Source: CAVPJC01 sp963705155 (GTDB taxonomy: Bacteria > Chloroflexota > Anaerolineae > Anaerolineales > UBA4823). From it: a stretch of 64,000 nucleotides of DNA. Where the stretch lies: positions 124,001 through 188,000 of the forward strand of contig CAVPJC010000001.1 in assembly GCA_963705155.1 (NCBI GenBank), in the 5' to 3' direction. Positions 9,743 through 16,943 of this stretch are shown here, piece after piece; position 1 is the stretch's first letter, and every line of letters starts with the position of its first letter. A model generated the notes under the pieces. It saw only the letters and a program-made list of their open reading frames with translations. It had not been told where the DNA came from and made no database searches. Made by a program: the position numbers and the translations under genes.

Positions 9743-10324
9743 CGCCTTCCTTTCTATATGCTCCGCCCTGTATTCCCGCAGCAGGCTGCCCGGGAGGTCC
9801 CACAGCTCGTTCAGGCATACGGCAAGAAACTGCCGTCCCCCCTGCCGGGCTGCATCCAAAGCTCGATCCGTGAAGACCGCCTGCATTTCACTGCCAAAAG
9901 CCTGGCGAAACCGGCGCGGATACAGACCGGTCACCACCCCATAGACGGCGGATGCGAGGCGCAAGCGGTTGTTCACTGCGTCTCTCCCAAAAGATGCAGT
10001 TGAGCCGTGTCTGACCAGGTGCTTCAGCCGGGCAAGCTCGGCCTCCAGCACCCGGCGCCCGCGTCCGGTTAGCTGATAGGTTCTGCGTTCCTTGCCGCGA
10101 TGATTTTCTCCCGTCTCAATTTCTACCCGTTGGATCCACTCCAGGTCCAACAGGCGCTTGATGGCTCCATAGAGCGTCCCGGTGCTGAGCAGGATATTGC
10201 CGCTGCTCAAACGCTGGACTTCCTTCAAGATGGCGTATCCGTGCCTGGGTTCACGCGCCATGCTCAACAGGATATAAAAGGTGGCCTCGGTTAATGGTTC
10301 TTCAATCTTGGATGGCATTTGCAT
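9739..10324 (-). CDS. PadR-family transcriptional regulator
   Basis: The N-terminal winged helix is typical of PadR: PLTEATFYILLSM, REPRHGYAILKEV, ILLSTGTLYGAIKRLL and ERRTYQLTGRGRRVLEAE. A C-terminal domain with YPRRFRQAFGSEMQAVFTDRA follows, as in PadR proteins that precede permease-like genes. The start at 10324 has GGAG 8-9 bases upstream; a longer start at 10360 would lie inside the operator and is unlikely. As sequenced there is no stop until 9587, but a one-base shift would place TGA at 9739-9741, overlapping the next start in an ATGATGG context. I infer that overlap as the true junction. The operator just upstream suggests autoregulation. Confidence 0.85.
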
Positions 10325-10341
10325 CCTGGCAAGCTCCAAAG

Positions 10342-10387
10342 ATATGTCGTCTAACGACATATTACAGGAAAATCACCTTCTTGTCAA
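10342..10387 (-). promoter_or_regulatory. Sigma-70 promoter with PadR-type palindromic operator
   Basis: Read on the minus strand, TTGACA (10387-10382), exactly 17 bases, then TAATAT (10364-10359) form a near-consensus promoter. A perfect inverted repeat, ATATGTCG-TCTAA-CGACATAT (10342-10362), overlaps the -10. PadR proteins commonly bind ATGT-N8-ACAT-like palindromes, and the padR start lies 18 bases beyond. The repeat sits where a bound dimer would block transcription, so negative autoregulation is the simple reading. Confidence 0.8.
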
Positions 10388-10432
10388 TAGCAGGAATTAT
10401 GCAGTTGGTGTGAGAATTATGTATTTTGACAC

Positions 10433-10462
10433 TTGCAATGCACGTTGATAATTTTTTATAAT
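10433..10462 (+). promoter_or_regulatory. Promoter of the zinc-ribbon/VWA gene
   Basis: TTGCAA (10433-10438), 18 bases, then a perfect TATAAT (10457-10462) point toward the gene at 10524. The promoter is divergent from the PadR promoter about 50 bases away. Confidence 0.6.
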
Positions 10463-10523
10463 CTATGCACGTACCTGGAAATACGTCCGGACGCCACCAG
10501 TGCGAGAAGATTCAGGAGAGATC

Positions 10524-11930
10524 ATGATGCCAACCCTGATGCGCTGCCAGTATTGCGGCTTACTGCAAGATGAACCTGCAGGTGTCAAGGAGTGCGCCCG
10601 CTGCGGCGGAGAGCTCGCCTTTGAGAGCAGCCTGCGCCAGAAAGGGACCGCGGCTTATATCCAGGCTCAAATGGAGCTGGACCAGGTATCGGCTCCCAGC
10701 GGGCGCAACTGCGACCGTTATCTGCTTATCACGCTGAGAACACCACGCGAAGTGCCAAAAGAGCATGCCGCGACTGCCCACGGTCAGCGACCGGCCTTAA
10801 ATTTCTCAACCATCCTGGATGTTTCCGGCTCGATGCAGGGTGAAAAAATCGCCAAAGCCAGAGAGGCGGCACGGCAGGCGCTGCAGCATCTGCGAGACGG
10901 CGATCTCTTCTCGCTGGTGACCTTTTCAGACCAGGTGCGCTGTCTCTTCGAGCCGGCCGCATTGAACACCGCCAACCGCCGGGTTGTGGAAAGCGCCATT
11001 CAAGAGGTCCAGGCCGGCGGTATGACCGCCCTGTGCGCCGGTCTTGAAATGGGGTTGGAAAAGACCGCCGCCCACCGCCAGGACACCAACCTGGCGCTGC
11101 TGTTGAGTGATGGGCAGGCGAACGTAGGCGAAACCGACCTGGAAAAGGTGGGGATGCGCGCCGCCAACGCTCGCAAGCTGGGCGTCACGGTTTCCACCCT
11201 GGGGGTGGGCAACGACTACAACGAAGCCCTGATGGTCGAGATTGCATCCCAGGGCGGCGGGCGTTTCTATCATCTGCAGAACGCCGGACAAATCCCCGTT
11301 TACCTTACCGGAGAGCTGGGTGAGGCAGCCAACCTGGCTGCCCGCCAGGCGGTTATCCAGCTCAGCATCCCTGATGGCGCCACCATCATGCCTCTCTCGC
11401 TGGCCTATCCTGCCCAGCAAGGGGGCGGTCAGGCCAGTGTAACCATTGGCGATCTGCCCGGCGACACCGAGCTGGAAATTCCGCTGCGCCTGTCGCTGCC
11501 GGGCCAGCCAGCCGGGGCAAAGGTCGCCCTGGATGGCTCGCTGAGCTTCGTATCCCCCGCGGGACACAGCCTGACCGTGCAGCTCAATCGCGTTACCGTT
11601 CGTTTCATCGAAGGCGCTTCCTTCCAGCTGCGCGATGGCGTGGTGGCCCCGGTCGCCGAGCGGGTTTTGAGCCAGATTAAGGCTGCCAATGTCCTGGGAG
11701 TTTCGCGCGCCATGGCCAAAGACCCGGCCGATGGCGCCCGGCAATCTCAACTGGAGCTGGAGCGTTTGCGCGAGTACGCCGCCAAACTGGGCGATGAACG
11801 CGCCGAATATGAAATCAGGGAAGTGCAGGGAACGCTGAACGTGATGGCTGCCAGCCCGGCCGCGGCCAAGATGCACGTCGCCCGCTCCCACAAGCTGCAG
11901 CGCAGCACCAAAGACCATGACTCATCCTGA
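10524..11930 (+). CDS. Zinc-ribbon and VWA-domain protein
   Basis: The N-terminus has a zinc ribbon with two Cys pairs, CQYCG and CARCGG. A von Willebrand A domain follows with a full metal-ion-dependent adhesion site: the DVSGS motif in FSTILDVSGSMQGEKI, the SLVTFSD segment and LLLSDGQANVGETD. The rest resembles the C-terminal beta-rich region of VWA proteins related to YfbK/inter-alpha-trypsin heavy chains (VTIGDLPGDTELEIPLRL). It has no signal peptide, so it is probably cytoplasmic and acts as a metal-dependent protein-protein adaptor. The start is fixed by AGGAGAG at 10514-10520. A zincin-like gene follows after about 75 bases; a joint role is possible but not shown. Confidence 0.8.
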   Translation: MMPTLMRCQYCGLLQDEPAGVKECARCGGELAFESSLRQKGTAAYIQAQMELDQVSAPSGRNCDRYLLITLRTPREVPKEHAATAHGQRPALNFSTILDVSGSMQGEKIAKAREAARQALQHLRDGDLFSLVTFSDQVRCLFEPAALNTANRRVVESAIQEVQAGGMTALCAGLEMGLEKTAAHRQDTNLALLLSDGQANVGETDLEKVGMRAANARKLGVTVSTLGVGNDYNEALMVEIASQGGGRFYHLQNAGQIPVYLTGELGEAANLAARQAVIQLSIPDGATIMPLSLAYPAQQGGGQASVTIGDLPGDTELEIPLRLSLPGQPAGAKVALDGSLSFVSPAGHSLTVQLNRVTVRFIEGASFQLRDGVVAPVAERVLSQIKAANVLGVSRAMAKDPADGARQSQLELERLREYAAKLGDERAEYEIREVQGTLNVMAASPAAAKMHVARSHKLQRSTKDHDSS

Positions 11931-12004
11931 CCCTCAGCCTGCGCATTTCCAACTAAGCAGGCTGCCTACTTTTTTGATTCCGGCTTACCCCGATCAGGAT
12001 ACTT

Positions 12005-12735
12005 ATGCCTCAACTGGAAATCACTGACAGGCTGATTGCCGACTTGATCGAGCAGATTGCGCCGCTGGTGGCGCAGGCCACCGGCTGGGATTTGAAGCCC
12101 GCGGATTTGCGCACGCGTGGTGCCAAAAAATCGCGGCTTTGAAGAAATTGTCATGGCGCGCCTGCAGGCCCTGGGCGCAGAGCACTGCTTCAACGATAAA
12201 GACAGCCTGGCGGATCGCTTTATGGCCTACGTCATAGAAGGCAGCCTGCTGGCGGCTTATCTGCCTGCCAGCCAGGAATTGCTGGTGGTGCGGGAAAATC
12301 TGGACGACAGCAACCTGGATGGCCTGCGACTGGTGCTGGCCGCACGAGCTGGTGCACCGCGCCCAGCATGTCAACCATCCCAAGCTTTTTGAGCAGATCG
12401 ACCACCTTACGCGGCTTGCGCTGTGTGCGTATTTTCAATCGCCTGGCAGCTTGAGCCTGCATGAATTCATCCAGACCCTCAAAGAGATCCGCACCATGAT
12501 GACCCTGGTTGAAAGCCACGCCGTCTTTATTCAAAACGTGCTGGCAAAATCCCACTTTTCACAGGCGCAGGTCGAAGCGCACTTCAGCCTGCCCGTGCTG
12601 CTCTTCAGGCTGCTTGGTCAGGAGAAGATCTCACAATACACCGACGGTCTGCCCGCCGTTGCCGAAGCCGCCGCGGCCGGAAACGTGGATATGCTCTTCC
12701 GCTCGCCGGGCAAGTTCACGGAAACCTCGGGTTAG
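12005..12735 (+). CDS. Zincin-like protein with HELVH motif
   Basis: Reading across two frame breaks gives one protein: MPQLEITDRLIADLIEQIAP, then VVPKNRGFEEIVMARLQALG, then LRLVLAHELVHRAQHVNHPKLFEQID, then a helical C-terminus ending GKFTETSG. The HELVH segment is the HExxH zinc site of gluzincin/metzincin-like hydrolases. The breaks are near 12115 and near 12340, where an extra G in GCCGCACGAG disrupts the HELVH codons. Without correction no ORF contains the motif intact. I do not recognise a named family; some zincin-like proteins of Chloroflexota and actinobacteria have this layout. Whether it is a protease is unknown. Confidence 0.55.
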
Positions 12736-12939
12736 TTCGCAGGTTGGATTTCGCTGGCGCTCAACCCAACCTGTCATCCGGCCTTAAGCAAAAGATGTTG
12801 GCTTGGTGGGCGCGCCTGAGCGTAAACAACCCAAAGCTCCCAGCACACCAACCCAACCTTGTATACAACTGGTGTGACTTAGTGGTTTTCTCGTCAAATG
12901 ATTAGAGTATAATTCTCCTGCACCGAACAGGAGAAAGAA

Positions 12940-14020
12940 ATGCGAAAAGCAGTAAAACTACGATCTTTAACAACCGAAGAAGAAGCCGAAATTCGCCGAC
13001 TGGCAGCCTCACGTAAAGCAGCCCATCGGCTGGTACAACGAGCAAGCGTAATCGTGGCTATGCTGGATAACCCAAAACTCCACGCCACCCTGGCTGGGCA
13101 GCAGGCCGGGTTCAAGGGTATCCAATCCGGCATCACCTGGGTCAAGCGTTTCAATGCAGAAGGGATCGCTGGATTGGAAGACAAACCGAAAGCAGGACGA
13201 CCGCCGACCCACGCCCAAAGTGTTCGAAGTGCGCTAATTGGCTTGGCCAAACAAAAACCGGACAGCTTGGGATATCCATTCAAGCTGTGGACTTTGGAGC
13301 GTTTACAAACCGCATTCAAGGAGCGGGAAGGGGTCCACCTCTCGGATTCAACGATCTGGGAATGGGTCGAAGGGGAAGGGTTCAAATGGAAACGCCAGCA
13401 GAGTTGGTTCCACGAAGCCGAGAAACATGATCCGGAGTTCGTGGAAAAAAGGGGAGCATCGTAACGGCCTATCTGCTCCTCCACCACGCACCCGGGTGAT
13501 CTGTGTAGATGAAATGGGACCGATTGCGGTAAAAACCTATCCTGGAGAAGAATGGAAACCTGGTCCGAACCGGGCGACTTTTGAACCAGATTATGGGCGA
13601 CGTGGCAAGCTGTGGGTGCATGGTGGGTTTGAACCCGCCACCGGGCAGGCGGTGATCTTGACCAGCCCAGGGCGCGATAGCGCCAGCCATGTGCAACTGC
13701 TGGAAAAGATTATGGTTGCATTCCCAGCGGATCGTTGGTTGATCATCGAGGATAACTTGTCCATCCATGTCAGTCGATCTGTCAAATTGGCCCTGGCAGC
13801 CTGGCCAGAAATGCAATTGCAGTTTATTCCCAAATATGCTTGCTGGTTGAACTTGATCGAGCCGTGGTGGAAGCAGTTGCGATCCCTGGCATTGAAAGGG
13901 CGCCGCTTTGAAACCCTGGATGAACTCACCCAGGCCCTGAATGATGGTGTGGATTACTGGAACAAACATCGTCATCCGTATTGCTGGAAAAAACGACCTC
14001 AAAATCAAGTGACGCTCCTA
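12940..14020 (+). pseudogene. IS630-type transposase, split by a nested IS
   Basis: The first part (to 13464) is a helix-turn-helix region: RLAASRKAAHRLVQRASVIV, GITWVKRFNAEGIAGLEDKPKAGRPP and a STIWEWVEGEGFKWKR segment. The second part carries the DDE domain: VICVDEMGP (first Asp), LIIEDNLSIH (second Asp) and WLNLIEPWW (Glu). The two parts are in different frames, meeting at an A6 run (13445-13450); IS630 enzymes often use frameshifting at A runs, but here a +1 shift or one extra A is needed. The gene is cut at 14020 by the inner IS630. Its last codons resume at 15208 in the correct frame and end at a TAG at 15250-15252. Confidence 0.8.
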
Positions 14021-15159
14021 GTGCATAATCATGAGGACATTTTCGGGAATGGCGAGATGATCAAGATGTTGGCAGTTGAAAGCAGCGCAAACCCTGTCAG
14101 CCAGGTTCTGTCTGGAAAGAGTAGCATTCGGCTCGACAATGCGGCGTTTGCCATGAACCCATTTGGGTTCAATTGGATTGAGCCAGGGGCTTTTTACCGG
14201 CAGGAAACAAACCAGGAGGCGAACGCCATTCCCGGATCGTTTGACGGCGCGATTATGTTCACGAACCCAGGCCCGCACGATTTGACTGACATGCCAACTC
14301 GCATTATCCCAAACCATCGCCAGCACCGCATGACCCAGCTGCTCGACTTCCTGACAGGCCCATTCCAGGAACTGAATGGTGATGGCACTCACCGGTCGGC
14401 CATCCACGAAACGCAAGAGCATTTTTTCCATGGCGAGTTCATCTGCGGCCATCCAGCGCAGCAGCATGCCATAACAAGCCAGCGCTTTCGGGTCAGGGTC
14501 TTCTTTCTGTTTGGTTTGTTCCACCAGGCGCAGCGGTTGTTGCTCATCACACCAACTCGACAGGTTCGGTTGAGCAAACCGGCTCCACCAAGTTTCATCT
14601 TGGAAGCCCCAAATCCAACCATACTTCTCGGCCAAGGCGATCAATCGGTCACGCGACTTTTTTTACGCTCGTATGCTGGATCAGGACTGGTGATCCAGTG
14701 TTTGGCTCGCTTCCAGGAGATCTTCAAGCGTTTCAAAGCCAAGCGGACACTATCCCCGCTGACCAAGCGGGGGGTGATGCCTTCGGCAAAACTGACTTCA
14801 GCTGCTAGTTCCAGTGTCCAAACACTGGTCCCTTTCCCAAAATCACGTGGGCTGCGGTGGAGCAGCGCTTTCAATTGCTCCTGGCGTTCGGCTGTGAAGA
14901 TCGGTTGGGCGGTCTTCGGCCGCCGCGAACCCATTGCCAAGGCCGCCACCCCGCGCTCATTAAAGGCCACGATTACATTGCGCACGGTCTGGTCATCACA
15001 ACCCATGAATTCGGCGATGCGCGGAGCCCTTTCTCCACGAGAACTTGCCAGGAGGATTTGGCTCCGTCTTGCTACGAATGGCTCTTTTGAACGCAAGCCT
15101 GTTTCAAGCTTCTGGCGTTCCTCTTCAGTCAGGAACCGTACAAATATCGGTTTTCGCAT
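14018..15159 (-). CDS. IS630-type transposase with probable programmed -1 frameshift
   Basis: The first ORF (15159-14641) is the DNA-binding half: RRSQILLASSRGERAPRIAEFMG, QTVRNVIVAFNERGVAAL and SGDSVRLALKRLKISWKRAKHW. The second (from frame overlap to 14018) is the DDE half: GWIWGFQDETWW, MVWDNASWHVSQ and SPWLNPIEPKWVHGKRR, containing the two Asp and the Glu. The two overlap just after a seven-base A run (T7 at 14658-14664 on the plus strand). A -1 shift there joins YERKKK to SRDRLIALAEKYG without loss, the classical IS630 fusion mechanism. The stop codon TAG is completed by the target TA at the insertion junction. This transposase looks intact. Confidence 0.85.
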
Positions 15160-15207
15160 ACCGCTTACTATACCACTTTCCCAAATATCTGTTTCGGTGT
15201 TGCACTA
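14019..15207 (-). mobile_element. Nested IS630-type element
   Basis: The element is bounded by TAGTGCA at the left (14019-14025) and TGCACTA at the right (15201-15207), with further imperfect matching inward for about 30 bp. TA at each end is the expected duplicated target. It lies inside the 3' part of the first transposase gene, in the opposite direction. Deleting it with one TA copy restores that gene's reading frame to its stop, which is direct evidence for insertion. Confidence 0.85.
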
Positions 15208-15275
15208 GGCAGTTTCGGTGTCGAGCTTCGGTCAGATAATCTTGCTATTTAGCGAGAGAACCACTTAGAGGGGTT

Positions 15276-15551
15276 ATGAATTTACCAGAAATAGTCATAG
15301 GTAGTGTAATCGCGGTTTTGATATTATCTTGCCCTCACAGATACATTTTGGATTAATTTCATCAAAGATTGCTGGATTGATAATGATCCTTGGTCCATTT
15401 CTTACATATGCCATCGTCATATCTATTCGAGGTGGGGACTCACTTGAAATTGTATGCGGTGGGAGTATCTATCTCCTTAGCATTTGGACCCGCGGGGTTC
15501 GTGTGGAGTAGGATATTAGAAAAAAAGGCGAAAGAGCAACCGCTCAAGTAG
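15276..15551 (+). pseudogene. Small membrane protein, frame-broken remnant
   Basis: Just beyond the IS right end an AT-richer stretch encodes a small hydrophobic protein in three frame pieces: MNLPEIVIGSVIAVLIL, then LISSKIAGLIMILGPFLTYAIVISIRGG, then KLYAVGVSISLAFGPAGFVW and a lysine-rich end ILEKKAKEQPLK before TAG at 15549. Together this is about 90 residues with two or three membrane helices. Base composition differs from the neighbours, suggesting acquired DNA. No family is recognised; it may be decayed or affected by sequencing indels. Confidence 0.4.
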
Positions 15552-15561
15552 CGGTAGAATT

Positions 15562-15750
15562 CTAAATCCATAATAGAAAATAGGCGTCAGTGAAACCGGG
15601 TAGCAGACGTATTTCTGTTACGTCTATCCGTTGCTCGTGGTATTTTCTGCGGTCGCCGCCTGTCCACGCTGGGTCAACAAAATATTGATTTTTGTAGAAG
15701 CCCTTCCGCTCCACCTCCCGGCGCGACAAGGCCCGGATATTGATGAACAC
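15562..15750 (-). CDS. Small ORF of unknown function
   Basis: A 62-codon ORF, MFINIRALSRREVERKG, then FYKNQYFVDPAWTGGDRR and ITEIRLL-type C-terminus. It has a plausible amino-acid mix but no motif I recognise and no clear ribosome site. It lies in an AT-richer, gene-poor patch with other remnants, so it may be a gene fragment. The stretch from 15751 to 15967 beside it holds no supportable gene. Confidence 0.25.
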   Translation of the reverse strand: MFINIRALSRREVERKGFYKNQYFVDPAWTGGDRRKYHEQRIDVTEIRLLPGFTDAYFLLWI

Positions 15751-15967
15751 AAATCTTATGATCCTCTGTGAAAAATCGGTTTTTCATCTGTGTCACACCG
15801 GGGTTTTTCACGGCCGCAACGCGCACATGACAAAAACAACGATAGCAACGCGTAAAATTCTGCGGAAATATTCTCAGCTATCGGACCAAAAGTACAAAAT
15901 CCATACCATAAGAAGCGCCCCAAACACCCCATGACGCCCTCAGAAACACCACGCGCCACCTAGCCGG

Positions 15968-16159
15968 AGTGTGGGTGTCATCTCTCTCAACGGGAATAAC
16001 GACGCCAGCCCGATCATTCCATCCGTGGCCTACACCTACAATACCCTCAATCAGCTCCAGATCGCTGCCCACGGCGGAGCCTCGGTGACCCTGAGCTTCG
16101 ACTACGCCGGGCGGGTGGACGTGGGCCTGTTAAGGCTTTTACTTGATCCTCCATTTTAG
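15968..16159 (+). pseudogene. RHS/YD-repeat protein fragment
   Basis: The frame reads VISLNGNNDASPIIPSVAYT followed by YNTLNQLQIAAHGG and LSFDYAGRVDVG. The YNTLNQL and FDYAGRV phrases resemble the tyrosine-aspartate repeats of RHS proteins. Only about two repeats remain and there is no upstream continuation, so this is a relic of a large RHS gene. It sits between the nested IS elements and csrA, in line with a decayed island. Confidence 0.5.
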
Positions 16160-16204
16160 CCACTCCCCGGCGCCAACACAGAACTAATTTCTGGTACACT
16201 GGGA

Positions 16205-16210
16205 TATAAT
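16205..16210 (+). promoter_or_regulatory. -10 element upstream of csrA
   Basis: A perfect TATAAT at 16205-16210 lies 58 bases before the csrA start. No convincing -35 hexamer is seen at the right distance, so support is partial. Confidence 0.45.
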
Positions 16211-16268
16211 AAATTACCGGTGAAATAAAAAACCTGCTCTCCAGATCTGCTCAATTGACAGGTGTCTC

Positions 16269-16508
16269 ATGCTAGTCCTAACGCGGCGAACGGATGAAAG
16301 TCTGGTCATCGGCGAAAACATCATTATCACAATATTGGCAATCGAGGGCGAGAAAGTCAAAATCGGCATCAGCGCGCCGCGTGAAGTCACCATCCTGCGC
16401 AAAGAGCTCTGGCAAGCCATGCAGGAACAAAACCAGACCGCTGAAAAACCGGCTGTAGAATTGGAACCCGGGCGCCCCGAAGACCCGTCCGGCGTCTTGC
16501 CGCAGTAA
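16269..16508 (+). CDS. csrA: Carbon storage regulator CsrA
   Basis: The protein starts MLVLTRRTDESLVIGENIII and continues VKIGISAPREVTILRKELW, which is the canonical CsrA fold with the RNA-binding L-T-R-R start and the conserved APREV strand. CsrA dimers bind GGA motifs in mRNA leaders and alter translation or stability. At 79 residues it is a little longer than most, with an acidic, Pro-rich tail (ELEPGRPEDPSG). In many bacteria csrA lies beside flagellar genes; here it stands alone between an eroded island and an ABC-F gene. Confidence 0.95.
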   Translation: MLVLTRRTDESLVIGENIIITILAIEGEKVKIGISAPREVTILRKELWQAMQEQNQTAEKPAVELEPGRPEDPSGVLPQ

Positions 16509-16590
16509 TCACCCGCCTCCCAAACGCCGGCGCCAGGTCGCCGCTCCAGGGTTTTCACATAGTAGCTTGACAGCCAACCTATTACAAGCA

Positions 16591-16700
16591 TGTCATTGCG
16601 AACCCGGCCTGCCCTGAAGTGGGTTTTCTGCCGGGTGAAGCAATCTCCGACCATCCTGGGATTGCTTCGTCGGGCGAAGAACGCCCTTCTCGCAATGACA
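16591..16700. repeat. MITE/REP-like nested palindromic repeat
   Basis: TGTCATTGCGA (16591-16601) and TCGCAATGACA (16690-16700) form a perfect 11-bp inverted repeat about 110 bp apart. Inside, GAAGCAAT and ATTGCTTC form a second inverted pair. Related pieces occur at 24719, 40560 and 56527 in this window, so it is a dispersed non-coding family. It could fold into a cruciform or act as a miniature transposable element. Confidence 0.7.
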
Positions 16701-16802
16701 TCTGGACCTTGTGAAAGCCCTGGCCGCCGCTCTCCAGCTTCATGGATCAATCAATAGCCAATTTGGTATAATAAGCGCAGTAGTTACCAGGGAGTGTTCC
16801 GA

Positions 16803-16823
16803 ATGCATCTCAGCAGCTTCTAA
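16803..16823 (+). CDS. Putative leader peptide MHLSSF
   Basis: ATG CAT CTC AGC AGC TTC TAA encodes a six-residue peptide with a good AGGGAG ribosome site 8 bases upstream. It lies between an extended -10 promoter and an intrinsic terminator ahead of an ABC-F gene. Such short ORFs sense stalled ribosomes in attenuators. There is no independent evidence that it is translated. Confidence 0.45.
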   Translation: MHLSSF

Positions 16824-16887
16824 TTCCGTCTTTTCTGGGAAACGTTTCCGGGTCCCGCCAGTTTTTCGCGGGTCGATGACTGTATTA

Positions 16888-16916
16888 AACCGGGGGCGCT
16901 TGCCCCTGGTTTTTTG
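16888..16916 (+). terminator. Intrinsic terminator in the ABC-F leader
   Basis: AACCGGGGGC (16888-16897) pairs with GCCCCTGGTT (16902-16911), ten pairs including one G-T wobble, around a 4-base loop, and the stem runs into a TTTTTTT tract (16910-16916). It lies only 28 bases before the ABC-F start, so it is more likely an attenuator than the end of csrA transcription. Confidence 0.8.
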
Positions 16917-16943
16917 TTCTCGAGTACCTGAGGCTGATGATCG

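Larger units (their letters stand above)
12881..15265 (+). mobile_element. IS630-type element, host of a nested insertion
   Basis: Left end AGTGGTTTTCTCG (12881-12893) and right end CGAGAGAACCACT (15253-15265) form a 13-bp inverted repeat with one mismatch. Removing the inner element at 14019-15207 leaves about 1.2 kb, a usual IS630 size, with the transposase gene spanning it. The ends lie next to TA dinucleotides, the IS630 target, although the exact boundary is ambiguous by a base or two. Confidence 0.75.
16764..16916 (+). promoter_or_regulatory. Leader region with possible transcription attenuation of the ABC-F gene
   Basis: An extended -10 promoter (TGGTATAAT, 16764-16772) starts a leader of about 165 bases. 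It holds a small ORF with its own AGGGAG site (16789-16794), a 12-base palindrome GGAAACGTTTCC (16838-16849), a CCCGC/GCGGG hairpin (16854-16872) and then an intrinsic terminator. This order is that of ribosome-mediated attenuation, known for several antibiotic-resistance ABC-F genes. The mechanism is inferred. Confidence 0.55.

Noticed and set aside
10926..11918. 330-codon minus-strand frame opposite the VWA gene
   Set aside because: Antisense shadow of an intact VWA gene with a full metal site.
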